The position numbers were made by a program, and so were the translations under genes. From Sandaracinaceae bacterium (GTDB lineage Bacteria; Myxococcota_A; Polyangia; Polyangiales; Sandaracinaceae), in contig JACKEC010000030.1 in assembly GCA_020633195.1 (NCBI GenBank), positions 62,001 to 126,000 of the forward strand: DNA of 64,000 bases, read 5' to 3'. Positions 51,652-60,660 of the stretch are shown here, one piece after another (the first letter of the stretch is position 1; every line of letters starts with the position of its first letter). Under the pieces are notes generated by a model. That model ran no database searches. It saw nothing but the letters and a program-made list of their open reading frames with translations, and had not been told where the DNA came from.

Positions 51652-54495
51652 ATGCGCGCCCGCTGGCACGTCGACGCCGCCCATCGCCTCGTCTCGAGGT
51701 TGGCGCCGCCGCGCCTCGCGAGCTGGCGACCGATGGCGCTGCGACCGATCGCGGGCGGCGGGGTCGACATCCAGACCGGTCACGTCTCCTTCACCGAGAC
51801 GGATCTCGAGCTGCCGGGGCCTCCGTCGCTCGCGCTCGCGCGGACCTACTCGTCGGGCTCGGCCCACCGCGCGGGCCTGCTCGGTCGGGGCTGGTCGCTG
51901 TCGATCGATCAGCGCGTCACCGTCGAGCCGGGCGGCTTCGTGTGGCGCGACGGCCACGGCCGCGAGCTGCTCTTCCTCCACGACGGCCCGCCGACCACGG
52001 GCCTGCGCCTCGTACACCCGCTCGATCCGGCGCGGCTCTGGTGCGTCGGCCCGCGCGCGTTCCGCGTCACCGACGGCGCGCGCCGGATGAGCTTCGAGGC
52101 CCCCGCCGACGGCAAGCCGGCGCGCCTGACCTCGATCGAGACGGGCACCGACTCGCTCTGGATCACGTACGACCGCGACCTCCCCGTCGCGGTGCAGGTG
52201 GGCGTGCACCGCCTCCACCTCGCGTACGCGCACGGGCGCCTGCTCTCGGCGCGCGTCGAGCTGCCCTCGGGGCAGACGTTCGACTTCGCCACCTACGAGT
52301 ACGACACCGACGGCGACCTCGCGCGGGTGCGGCTCCCCCACGGCGTCGAGCGCGGCTACGTCTACGCGCAGGGCCTGCTCGTGACCCGCGCGCGGGCCGA
52401 CGGCGAGCGCGTGCACTTCGGCTACGACGGCGTCGGGAGCGACGCCCGCTGCGTCCGAACCTGGGGCGAGAGCGGCTACGACGACCGGCGCCTGAGCTAC
52501 CGCTACGGGTCGACCACCGTCCTCGACAGCGAGAACGTCCCCTACGTCTTCGAGAGCGACCCGCTCCACCGGCTCACCTCGATCCCGCACGTCACCTTGA
52601 CGTACGATCCCGACCGCCTCGCGCCGATCGAGCGGCGCGGCCGCGGCGGGAGCGTGGTCGCGACGCTCGACCCGGAGGGGCGCCCGGCGACGGTGAAGGC
52701 GCCGGACGGCGGAGTCGAGAAGCACGTCTACGACGACGCGGGGCGCGTGGTCGTCCACGTCGACGCGACCGGCACCGAGGCGCAGCTCCGCTACGCGGAC
52801 GACGCGCTCGTCGAGCGGGCCGGCGACGGACCGCCGACGGCGATCCGCACCAACGCGGCGGGCGCGACCGAGATCGTCGTCGGCGACGAGTGGCTCGAGG
52901 TCGAGCGGGACGGAGCCCGCCGGCCATCGCGCGTGCGGCTGCGCGACGAGGAGTGGACCGCCACCTACGACGGCCTCGGCCGCCCCGCGCAGCTCGACGG
53001 CCCCGACGGACGCCGGCGCTTCGAGCACGACGCGTTCGGCCGGCTCGTCGGGATCGAGGTCGACGGCCTCCGCGCCGCCTTCACCCGCGACGGCGAGGGC
53101 CGGCTCCTGCGCGCCACCCTCCCCGACGGTGACTGGGTCATCGAGCGCGATCGCGGCGGGCTCCCGCGCCTCGTCACGCGCCCGGACTTCGCCTGCGAGC
53201 TGCGCTTCGATCGCGAGCGTCGGCTGACCGCGGTGGTCGATCGGCGCGGCCGCCGGTGGGCCTTCACCCGCGACGCGATGGGCCGCGTGGTCGAGGAGAT
53301 CGACTTCGATCAGCGCAGCTACCAGTACCGCTACGCCGGCGCGTCGAGCGACGTGGCGACCCTCGTCTTGCCGGACGGCGACCGCGTCGGCGTCTACCGC
53401 GACAAGGCGGGCCGGGTCACCGAGGCGCGCTACGGCAAGACGATCGAGGAGCGCTTCGTCTACGACGTGGCCGGGCGCGTGATCGAGGCGCGCCGCGAGG
53501 ACAACGTCGTCACGCTCGGGCGCGACCGGCTCGGCGCCGTCGTCTCCGAGCGCCAAGGCGAGGACGAGGTCGGCGCGAGCTACGACGCCCGCGGCCGGCG
53601 CGCGCTCGTCGTCAGCTCCGTCGGCGCGCGGATCACCCGGACCTGGGGCGCCAACGGCGGGCGCGTCGTCGAGATCATGGCCCCCGACGGCTCGCGCCAC
53701 GAGGTGCAGCTCGATCGGTCGCGCCTCGTCAGCGGCGACCTCGACGTGGCCCGCGCGCCGCGCGACCCGCCGCTCCGCTTCAGCGGCGAGGGTGAGGTCG
53801 AGCGCGACGTCGCCGGCCGGATCACCGCGTGGACCGCGCCCGACGGGCGACGGTGGGGGTACCGCTACGGCGTCGACGGCCTGATCGCGAGCGTGAAGCT
53901 GCCGGGCGGCGACGAGCTCACCTACGACTACGACGCGTTCGGCCGCCGGGTCGCGGCGCGCAGCAAGCACTGGGACGCGCGCTGGGTGTGGGACGGCGGG
54001 GTGGCCCTGCACGAGCTGTCGACGATCGCGCCGCCGCGCCTCTACGTGTTCGACCCCGCCGACGGCTCGCCGATCGGTCGCGTCGAGCCCGGCAGCGTCC
54101 GCTGGCTCGGCCTCTACCAGGACTTCGTGAGCCTCTTCGATCCCGCGCAGCCCGACCGCCCGACGAGCGAGTACTGGGCGTGGCGCGGCGGCCTCTTCAT
54201 CGACTTCCTCACCGGCCTCTGGCTCGGCCCGGGCCGCGCCTTCCACCCGCGCGCCGCCGAGCCGATGGGCGCCAGCACGCTCACCGACGAGCTGTTCGGC
54301 CCGACCGACCCGCCCGCGTTCGACTACTCGCCGCGCGTGCTGCGCACGATCGACCGCGCCTCGGACGACGAGCTGACGCGGTTCTTGCGACGCCTCACCA
54401 CGCCCGCGTGGCTCGACCTGCCGCGCACCCCGCCGACGCCGTGGCCCGAGCCGATCGAGCCCCCGAGCCTCTGGCCGCGCGACCTGCGGGTGTGA
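51652..54495 (+). CDS. Rhs/YD-repeat protein without evident toxin domain
   Basis: 947 aa from ATG 51652. The N-terminal DUF6531-like part is recognisable (GGGVDIQTGHVSFTETDLEL, LARTYSSGSAHRAGLLGRGW), then about 25 YD repeats of the type YDDAGRVVVHVDATGTEAQ, GRPAQLDGPDGRRRFEHDAF and YDYDAFGRRVA. The shell-closing region is degenerate: instead of the canonical DPxG autocleavage site one sees FIDFLTGLWLGPGRAFHP. Only ~80 residues follow (ELFGPTDPPAFDYSPRVLRT, then a Pro-rich tail), against 100-200+ for a typical toxin. No immunity gene is visible downstream. It may encapsulate something else, be a tip extension, or have lost its toxin. Confidence 0.85.
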   Translation: MRARWHVDAAHRLVSRLAPPRLASWRPMALRPIAGGGVDIQTGHVSFTETDLELPGPPSLALARTYSSGSAHRAGLLGRGWSLSIDQRVTVEPGGFVWRDGHGRELLFLHDGPPTTGLRLVHPLDPARLWCVGPRAFRVTDGARRMSFEAPADGKPARLTSIETGTDSLWITYDRDLPVAVQVGVHRLHLAYAHGRLLSARVELPSGQTFDFATYEYDTDGDLARVRLPHGVERGYVYAQGLLVTRARADGERVHFGYDGVGSDARCVRTWGESGYDDRRLSYRYGSTTVLDSENVPYVFESDPLHRLTSIPHVTLTYDPDRLAPIERRGRGGSVVATLDPEGRPATVKAPDGGVEKHVYDDAGRVVVHVDATGTEAQLRYADDALVERAGDGPPTAIRTNAAGATEIVVGDEWLEVERDGARRPSRVRLRDEEWTATYDGLGRPAQLDGPDGRRRFEHDAFGRLVGIEVDGLRAAFTRDGEGRLLRATLPDGDWVIERDRGGLPRLVTRPDFACELRFDRERRLTAVVDRRGRRWAFTRDAMGRVVEEIDFDQRSYQYRYAGASSDVATLVLPDGDRVGVYRDKAGRVTEARYGKTIEERFVYDVAGRVIEARREDNVVTLGRDRLGAVVSERQGEDEVGASYDARGRRALVVSSVGARITRTWGANGGRVVEIMAPDGSRHEVQLDRSRLVSGDLDVARAPRDPPLRFSGEGEVERDVAGRITAWTAPDGRRWGYRYGVDGLIASVKLPGGDELTYDYDAFGRRVAARSKHWDARWVWDGGVALHELSTIAPPRLYVFDPADGSPIGRVEPGSVRWLGLYQDFVSLFDPAQPDRPTSEYWAWRGGLFIDFLTGLWLGPGRAFHPRAAEPMGASTLTDELFGPTDPPAFDYSPRVLRTIDRASDDELTRFLRRLTTPAWLDLPRTPPTPWPEPIEPPSLWPRDLRV

Positions 54496-54501
54496 TGCGT
54501 C

Positions 54502-54517
54502 ACGCCCGCGTGGGCGT
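54502..54517 (+). terminator. Short hairpin after the Rhs gene
   Basis: ACGCCC-GCGT-GGGCGT, a perfect 6-bp stem just after the TGA of the Rhs gene (54493-54495). No T-run. Could weakly terminate the VgrG-Rhs operon before the GH31 gene. Confidence 0.4.
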
Positions 54518-54529
54518 ATGTTGACCGCC

Positions 54530-57037
54530 ATGCGCCTCCGGTTCGCGATCGCCCTCGCGGGGCTCCTCGGCTGCGACCCCGGCACGACGCTCGACGGCGG
54601 CGTCGACGCGGGCCTCGACGCGCGCGCCCCGACGCCACGGTCCGTCTCGATCGGCGACGAGCGCGCGACCCTGATCGTCGAGACCGATCCGCTGCGCGTC
54701 CGCGTCGAGCGCGCCGACGGCAGCGTCGCAGTCGCCTCGGCGGGGCCGGGGCTCGAGCTCGGCACCGCGCCGCGCGGCGACGAGCGCTTCCACGACCCGA
54801 CGATGGACCTGCCCCCCACGGTGAGCTGGCGCGGGCTCGAGCTCGGGGACACCGGCGACGCGAGCTCCGTCCGCGTCGTCGACGCCGACGGCCGCGCCGC
54901 GACGGTGACGGTGTCGACCGGCGCGCTCGGGACCTACCGCATGACCGTCACCGTGGACCCGGCCGTCGACGACGTCGCGCTCCTGCGCCTGTCGCTCGGG
55001 GCCGACGCGACCGGCACCTACCAGGGCCTGGGCGAGCGCTTCTACGACACGGACGCCCGCGGCTGGATCGTCCCGATGCAGATGGCGATCGGCGGCCGGC
55101 CGAGCGGCTTCAACGAGCACCACGTCCCCGTCCCGTTCTTCGCCTCGTCCAACGGCTACGGCGTCTTCGTCGCGAGCCGCGAGGCCGGCGCGTTCGACGT
55201 GGCCGCGACCGACCCGACCCAGGTCCGCGCGACCTTCGAAGGCCACGAGCTCGACGTCTACTTCTACGTCGACCCCGACCCGCGCGAGGTCGTCGCCGCC
55301 TATACGAGGCAAACGGGCTTGCCGATCTTACCGCCGCGCTGGGCCTTCGCCCCGATGCACTGGCGCAACGAGTGGACCGACCGCGCCGCGCTCGAGGAGG
55401 ACGCCGCCCGCATCCGCGCCGAGGGCGTCCCGTGCACCACCCTGTGGATCGACAACCCCTGGCAGGCCTCTTACAACGACTTCGTCTTCGACGACGTCCG
55501 CTTCGAGGACCCCCAGGGAATGCTCGACGCGATGCGAGCGCAGGGCTACGTGCCGCTCGTCTGGAGCACGCCCTACCTCGACGCGGTCGACGACGGCGCG
55601 GCGCCCACCAACGAGGCCGAGCGCGAGTTCGTGACCGCGCGCGACGAGGGCTGGCTCGTGCGGCAGGGCCGCGACGCGAGCGTCTACGTCTCGCCGGCGA
55701 GCCCGGGCGCCGCCGGCGGGATGATCGACTTCACGAGCGCCGGCGCGAGCGCCTTCTGGCAGAGCCGCGCGCGGCTCGCCGTCGACATGGGCGTGCGCGG
55801 CTTCAAGCTCGACTACGGCGAGGACATCCTCGCGGAGCTGCTCGGCGCGCGCTCGCAGTTCACGTTCTCCGACGGCCGCACCGAGCGCGCGCTCCACAAC
55901 GTCTACAACACGCTCTACCACGGGCCCTACCGCGCCGCGCTCGACGCGGGCGGCGGCGACGACGGCGGCTTCCTGCTCGTCCGCGCGTCGTCCTGGGGCG
56001 GCCAGTCGGTCGCCGACATCATCTGGCCCGGCGACCTCGACAACGACCTCCGCGAGGCCGGCCACGATCAGGTCGGCGGGCTGCCCGCGGCGATCAGCGG
56101 GCTCGTGTCGCTGGCCGCGAGCGGCTTCCCCCACTTCGGCTCGGACACCGGCGGCTACCGCGGCGGCATGCCGGACCGCGAGTCGCTCCTGCGCTGGGCC
56201 GAGCACACCGCGTTCACGCCGATCCTCCAGCTCGGCGGCGCGGGCGCGCACCACAACCCGTGGCTCTACGACGACGAGGCCGGCGCGATCTACAGGACCC
56301 TCGCCCGCGCGCACATGGACCTCGTGCCCTTCTTCCGCGTCCACGCGCGGCGCGCCGCGGAGACCGGCTACCCGCCGGTCGCTCACCCGTCGATGATCTG
56401 GCCCGACGACGACGCGGGCTTCGACGACCCCTACGTCTACGTGCTCGGCGGCGACGTCCTGGTCGCGCCCGTGTACGCGCCGGGCGCGACGACCCGCGCG
56501 CTGCACCTCCCGCCCGGGCGCTGGGTGCACTGGTTCACCGGCGCCTCCTTCGACGGCCCCGCCGACGTCACCGTGGACGCGCCGCTCGGCGCGCCGCCCG
56601 TCTTCGTCCGCGTCGGCGCGCTCCTCCCGCTCGCGCCCGCCGACCTCGACACCCTCGTCGAGGTGGACCCGCCCCTCGTCGGCCCCGCGCAACGACCCTT
56701 CCTTCGTGCGTGGTCGTTCCCCGGCGCCGCCGCCACCGTGGCGACCGAGGAGGGCCCCACGCTCGAGGTCGAGCGCACCGCCACGGGACTCCGCGTCGCG
56801 GTCACGCCCGCCTCGGGCGAGGTCGCCGACGTCCGCTTCCAGATCGAGCTCGCGCACGCCGACCCCGCGATGGGCACCCCGACCGCGGTGACCGCGGACG
56901 GCGCCCCCGTCCCGGCGAGCCCCGACGCGGACACCGCGCGAGCCGGCTGCGACGGCGCGTGCTGGTTCGTCGAGGGCGACGTCCTGTGGCTCTCGGTCCG
57001 CGGGGCCAGCGCGACCGTCGTCACCGTCGCCGAGTAG
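54530..57037 (+). CDS. GH31-family glycosidase, lipoprotein
   Basis: 835 aa from ATG 54530 (MRLRFAIALAGLLGC, lipobox Cys at 15); an ATG at 54518 is an alternative. Short DAG linker, then an N-terminal beta-sandwich (about 40-255) and a (beta/alpha)8 barrel. RWAFAPMHWRNEWTDRAALE begins the barrel; TLWIDNPWQASYNDF is the substrate strand; GFKLDYGED near 424 holds the catalytic nucleophile Asp; SSWGGQSVADIIWPGDLDND near 490-505 holds the acid/base Asp, GFPHFGSDTGGY follows. The C-terminal beta domains finish it. GH31 includes alpha-glucosidases, alpha-xylosidases and sulfoquinovosidases; specificity is not clear. Predicted exposed on the outer membrane. Confidence 0.88.
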   Translation: MRLRFAIALAGLLGCDPGTTLDGGVDAGLDARAPTPRSVSIGDERATLIVETDPLRVRVERADGSVAVASAGPGLELGTAPRGDERFHDPTMDLPPTVSWRGLELGDTGDASSVRVVDADGRAATVTVSTGALGTYRMTVTVDPAVDDVALLRLSLGADATGTYQGLGERFYDTDARGWIVPMQMAIGGRPSGFNEHHVPVPFFASSNGYGVFVASREAGAFDVAATDPTQVRATFEGHELDVYFYVDPDPREVVAAYTRQTGLPILPPRWAFAPMHWRNEWTDRAALEEDAARIRAEGVPCTTLWIDNPWQASYNDFVFDDVRFEDPQGMLDAMRAQGYVPLVWSTPYLDAVDDGAAPTNEAEREFVTARDEGWLVRQGRDASVYVSPASPGAAGGMIDFTSAGASAFWQSRARLAVDMGVRGFKLDYGEDILAELLGARSQFTFSDGRTERALHNVYNTLYHGPYRAALDAGGGDDGGFLLVRASSWGGQSVADIIWPGDLDNDLREAGHDQVGGLPAAISGLVSLAASGFPHFGSDTGGYRGGMPDRESLLRWAEHTAFTPILQLGGAGAHHNPWLYDDEAGAIYRTLARAHMDLVPFFRVHARRAAETGYPPVAHPSMIWPDDDAGFDDPYVYVLGGDVLVAPVYAPGATTRALHLPPGRWVHWFTGASFDGPADVTVDAPLGAPPVFVRVGALLPLAPADLDTLVEVDPPLVGPAQRPFLRAWSFPGAAATVATEEGPTLEVERTATGLRVAVTPASGEVADVRFQIELAHADPAMGTPTAVTADGAPVPASPDADTARAGCDGACWFVEGDVLWLSVRGASATVVTVAE

Positions 57038-57051
57038 AGTAGCCTCGGGGG

Positions 57052-57696
57052 ATGGCGCTCCTCCCGCTGCTCGCGCTCGCGGCCCCCCTCGCGGCGGGCG
57101 TGATGGCGTTCCTCTCGCGCACCGAAGACCCCGACGACGCGCGGCTCGGCGCCCTCGAGCACACGCCGCTGAAGACGATCGCGGCGGTGAAGCCCGGCGA
57201 GATCGTGAAGGTCCGCGGGCGGATCGAGCCCCTCGGAGGCGCGCTCGACGCGCCGTACTCCGCTCGGCCGAGCGTCCTCTACGAGCTCGTCGGCGTCGTC
57301 CGCGCCGGCGACGGGACCGAGCTGCGCCGGGTGCCGCTCGCGTCGGGTCAGACCGCCTTCTGGGTCGTCGACGACACGAGCCGCCTGCTCGTCCGCGAGG
57401 GCCCGCTCGCGCGCCTCATCCTGTCCGAGCAGGTCGGCGCCGGCGGCCCGCACATCGACCGGCTCGACATCGAGTCCCGCTACGCCGCCGAGCTCGGCGG
57501 CCGCGAGCTCGAGTGGGCGGCTCTCGCGAGCCTCGACGTCGGCGAGCCGGTGATCGTCCACGGCCGCGTCGCGCTCGACCCGACCGTGCGCGGCAAAGAG
57601 TCGGCCGGCTACCGCGACCACCTCGGCGTGCCCGCCCTCGTCGTCGATCCGAGCGTCGAGCGCCTCGTCACCGATCGCCCCGAGCTCGTCGGCTGA
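57052..57696 (+). CDS. GIDE-domain (MUL1-like) membrane protein
   Basis: 214 aa from ATG 57052. N-terminal hydrophobic segment LLPLLALAAPLAAGVMAF, then RLGALEHTPLKTIAAVKPGE, VKVRGRIEPLGGALDAPYSA and VLYELVGVV, the signature of the GIDE/BAM domain of bacterial and archaeal membrane proteins and of the mitochondrial ubiquitin ligase MUL1. The end is beta-rich with GEPVIVHGRVALDP, a second OB-like half. No second span, RING domain or catalytic motif. Its function in bacteria is unknown. Sits 14 bp after the GH31 gene. Confidence 0.75.
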   Translation: MALLPLLALAAPLAAGVMAFLSRTEDPDDARLGALEHTPLKTIAAVKPGEIVKVRGRIEPLGGALDAPYSARPSVLYELVGVVRAGDGTELRRVPLASGQTAFWVVDDTSRLLVREGPLARLILSEQVGAGGPHIDRLDIESRYAAELGGRELEWAALASLDVGEPVIVHGRVALDPTVRGKESAGYRDHLGVPALVVDPSVERLVTDRPELVG

Positions 57697-57702
57697 CGTG
57701 GC

Positions 57703-58896
57703 TCAGGGCGCCTGACACACGACCGCGCGCAGCTGCACCGTCGCGTCCCCGTCGGGCCACGCGACGAGGAACGCTTCGCCGCTCCACGCGATCGCGCCCT
57801 CCCCCTCTTCGCTCGCGCGGCCCATCGCGACCGGCTCGCCGATGGGGCGCAGCGCCGCGTCGCGGCGGAGGAAGTCCGCGCCGCCCTGCTGCACCCACAG
57901 GCGCGTGTACACCAGCGCGCCCCACGGCTCGGGGAGCGGCGCGCCCTCCGGCAGCGTCGTGGGGCTGCCCGTCCGAGCCCCCGCGTCGTCGACGACGACC
58001 ATGGTGTGGGCCCCCCCGCGCTGCGCCACGAGGAACCGATAGCCGCCGTCGAAGCGCGCGAAGCGTCGGATCGCGCCACCAGAGACTTGCAAGCGAGCTT
58101 GCGGGTGACCGAGCTGCCCGAGCCAGCGGGTGGGCCCCTCGCCGTCGTCCGCGCCGACCACCAACCCGAGGCCGCCGTGATCCGTGCTCTCCCAGCCACG
58201 CAGCGCTCCCGCGGGCAAGCCGACCTCCACCGGCGGCAGCGCCTCGAAGCCGCTGGCGGTCACCCGCGCCGCGCGGAGCATCACCGCCCCGCCCACCGAC
58301 GCGTCGTACGCGTACGCGATGGCGACCGTGTCGCCGAACGACAGCACGTCCATCCCGCGCCATCCGTCGTCGCGGTACTCGCCGCCGTGGCTGACCGTGG
58401 CGTCGCGCCGGAACCGCTCGAAGGCGAACGGCGCGCCGACCGGCCGCCCCGCGTCGTCGAGCACCCGCAGCGCGCCGTGCCCGGACACCGCGACGAAGCG
58501 ATCGGCGACGCGCTCGAGCCCGATCAGCGGTCCGTCGAGCTCGACCGGAGTGGCCTCGCCCTGGAGCCGTCCGTCCGGCGCGAGCGGCCGCGCGCGCGCG
58601 CCGTCGGGGCCCTGCCACGCGACCAGCGCGCCGGTGGGCGACGCGGCCACGCGCACGTACGAGCGGGGCGCGGACGACCCGAGCGCGACCGTGTCACTCG
58701 ACGCGCACTCACCGCCGACCTGCTCGCGCGTCGGTGGCACGAGCGGCCGCGCAGGGGGCGCGATCTGCGCGGGCGGCTCCGCGGGCACCGGCGCGGCGGG
58801 CTCGGGCTCCACCGCCGCGGGCGCTGGCGCCTCCTGCCCGCAGGCCGAGAGCAGCCCGACGACGAGCGCGAGGACCAGCCAGCGCGGGAGGAGCAT
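57703..58896 (-). CDS. Lipoprotein with propeller-like repeats
   Basis: 397 aa from ATG 58896 (MLLPRWLVLALVVGLLSACG, lipobox Cys 19). A Pro/Ala/Glu-rich linker (about 22-60) is followed by WD/propeller-like strand patterns such as GALVAWQGPDGARARPLAPD, RFVAVSGHGALRVLDDAG and EAFLVAWPDGDATVQL. No enzyme motif. Convergent with the GIDE gene, the stops being 6 bp apart, and divergent from the protease gene. Confidence 0.72.
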   Translation of the reverse strand: MLLPRWLVLALVVGLLSACGQEAPAPAAVEPEPAAPVPAEPPAQIAPPARPLVPPTREQVGGECASSDTVALGSSAPRSYVRVAASPTGALVAWQGPDGARARPLAPDGRLQGEATPVELDGPLIGLERVADRFVAVSGHGALRVLDDAGRPVGAPFAFERFRRDATVSHGGEYRDDGWRGMDVLSFGDTVAIAYAYDASVGGAVMLRAARVTASGFEALPPVEVGLPAGALRGWESTDHGGLGLVVGADDGEGPTRWLGQLGHPQARLQVSGGAIRRFARFDGGYRFLVAQRGGAHTMVVVDDAGARTGSPTTLPEGAPLPEPWGALVYTRLWVQQGGADFLRRDAALRPIGEPVAMGRASEEGEGAIAWSGEAFLVAWPDGDATVQLRAVVCQAP

Positions 58897-59031
58897 CGCG
58901 CCCACCATAGCGCACCCACCACCGGCTACTCGACCCACCACCTCGGTGGGGTCTGCGCGGTCCGAGGGGCCGCTCGCGCGTCATCGGCCCCCGCGCGCGG
59001 ACCTGGCACATCCCTTGGTAGGGCCATCGGC

Positions 59032-60660
59032 GTGACCCGCAGCCTGATGTTCGCCTGCCTGGTCCTCGCCCTCCCTCTGTCCGTCGGTTGCCGGGGTCGC
59101 CTGGCGTCGATGGCGTACGAGGACGGCGGCGACGTCCCCTCCGTCGACGCCGGGATCGGTCCGTCGGTCGACGCCCACGTCCCCGGCGCAGACGCGCAGA
59201 CGCCGCCCCCGGTGGACGCCGGCGGCGCCCCCGGCGTCGACGCGGGACCCCCGCCGCCCCCCGGTCCGACGCCGCTCGCCGCGGGCGTGACCATCGATCA
59301 GGTCGCGCTCTTCCAGGGCGTGAAGGTCGTCCTCGCGGAGGGCGGCGCCGCCGTCGCCGCGTCCGACCGCAACGCGCCCATCGTCGGCGGGCGGCCCGGC
59401 CGCTTCCGCGTGTACGTCAGCGGCGCCGATCGCTCGCTCACCGCCGAGGTCCGCGTCACGCGCGGCGGCGAGACCCGCGCCTTCACCGACACCCGCGTCC
59501 TGTCGGGGCCGTCCGTCGACGCCGACCCGCGGTCCACGTTCGAGATCGACGTGCCCGGCGAGTGGATCGTCGCGGGCGCCGACTGGTCGGTCGCGATCAC
59601 CGAGCCGGGCGGCGCGCTCACCCCCGACGGCGTCGCCGACGGCGCGCGCTTTCCGTCGACCGGCGGGTCCGACGCGCTCGAGGCGATCGACGACCCGTGG
59701 GGCTTCCGCATCCTCCTGGTGCCGTTCTCCTGGGAGTCCGACGGCTCGGGGCGCTTGCCCGACACCAGCCCCGAGCAAGTCGAGTTGCTCCGCGAGCACT
59801 TCGGCACGCTCTTCCCGTTCGCGTCCGTGCAGATCGAGGTGCACGCGCCGCTCGCGTGGACGGGCGGCCTGAACTGGCGCGGCAACGTCGACTTCGGCGA
59901 CGTGAACGCGCGGCTCGTCTCGCTCCGAGCGGAGGAGAGCGCGCCGGACGACCTCTACTACTACGGGCTCCTCGCGCCCGCGACGTCGCGGTCCGCGTAC
60001 TGCGGCGGCTCGTGCGTGACGGGGCAGTCCTTCGTCGTGTCCGACCCCGCCGACGCGCGCATCCGCGTGGGCTCGGGGCTCGGCTTCGCGGGGACCGCCA
60101 CCGCCGGCACGCTGCAGCACGAGCTGGGGCACATCCAGGGTCGCAGCCACGCGCCGTGCGGCACGTCCACGGGCGTCGACCGGTCCTACCCGTACGCCGG
60201 CGGCGACATCGGCGTGTGGGGCTGGGATCGCCTCGAGGACGTCTACCACCCGCCGACCGCGCCCGACGTGATGGGCTACTGCAGCGACCGCTGGATCAGC
60301 GACTACACCTACCGCGGCCTCTTCGAGCGTCACCTCGCGATCCACCGCGTCACCACCACCGCGAGCCGTGGGTGGGCGCCGCGCGAGCCGCTCCAGTTCG
60401 TGCGCGTCGACGCCGACGGGACCCCGCACCACCTGCGCGACGTCACCCTCGCGCTCCCGCGCGGCGGGCGCACCCGCGTGCACTGGATCGGCGGCGACGG
60501 CCGTTCGCTCGGGTGGGCGGACGCCGCCCGCGTCGACCAGACGCACGCCGACGACGAGCTCTACCTCTTGCCCGTCGCGCCCGAGGGCGCCGTCGCGTTC
60601 GAGGTCGCCGGCGGCGAGCTCACGCGCTTGCCCGCCGCGCGTGCTACGGCCCCTCGATGA
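59032..60660 (+). CDS. Secreted metzincin-type zinc metalloprotease, DAG-linker lipoprotein
   Basis: 542 aa from GTG 59032 (VTRSLMFACLVLALPLSVGC). A DAG-type linker (about 30-85) is followed by a beta-rich domain (about 88-225). The catalytic domain has HELGHIQGRSH at about 363-373, the extended HExxHxxGxxH zinc site of metzincins, and a Met-turn VMGYC near 413. Four cysteines around the site (YCGGSCVTGQ, APCGTS, GYCSDR) may form disulfides. C-terminal beta-domain. Family-level assignment (M66-like or other) is uncertain. Predicted to act outside the cell on protein or glycoprotein substrates. Its stop overlaps the methyltransferase start (ATGA). Confidence 0.85.
   Translation: MTRSLMFACLVLALPLSVGCRGRLASMAYEDGGDVPSVDAGIGPSVDAHVPGADAQTPPPVDAGGAPGVDAGPPPPPGPTPLAAGVTIDQVALFQGVKVVLAEGGAAVAASDRNAPIVGGRPGRFRVYVSGADRSLTAEVRVTRGGETRAFTDTRVLSGPSVDADPRSTFEIDVPGEWIVAGADWSVAITEPGGALTPDGVADGARFPSTGGSDALEAIDDPWGFRILLVPFSWESDGSGRLPDTSPEQVELLREHFGTLFPFASVQIEVHAPLAWTGGLNWRGNVDFGDVNARLVSLRAEESAPDDLYYYGLLAPATSRSAYCGGSCVTGQSFVVSDPADARIRVGSGLGFAGTATAGTLQHELGHIQGRSHAPCGTSTGVDRSYPYAGGDIGVWGWDRLEDVYHPPTAPDVMGYCSDRWISDYTYRGLFERHLAIHRVTTTASRGWAPREPLQFVRVDADGTPHHLRDVTLALPRGGRTRVHWIGGDGRSLGWADAARVDQTHADDELYLLPVAPEGAVAFEVAGGELTRLPAARATAPR

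Noticed and set aside
38588..54495. Prophage tail module as an explanation of the VgrG operon.
   Set aside because: No capsid, tail-tube, terminase, lysis or integrase genes are nearby; VgrG, PAAR and Rhs together fit type VI-like spikes better.
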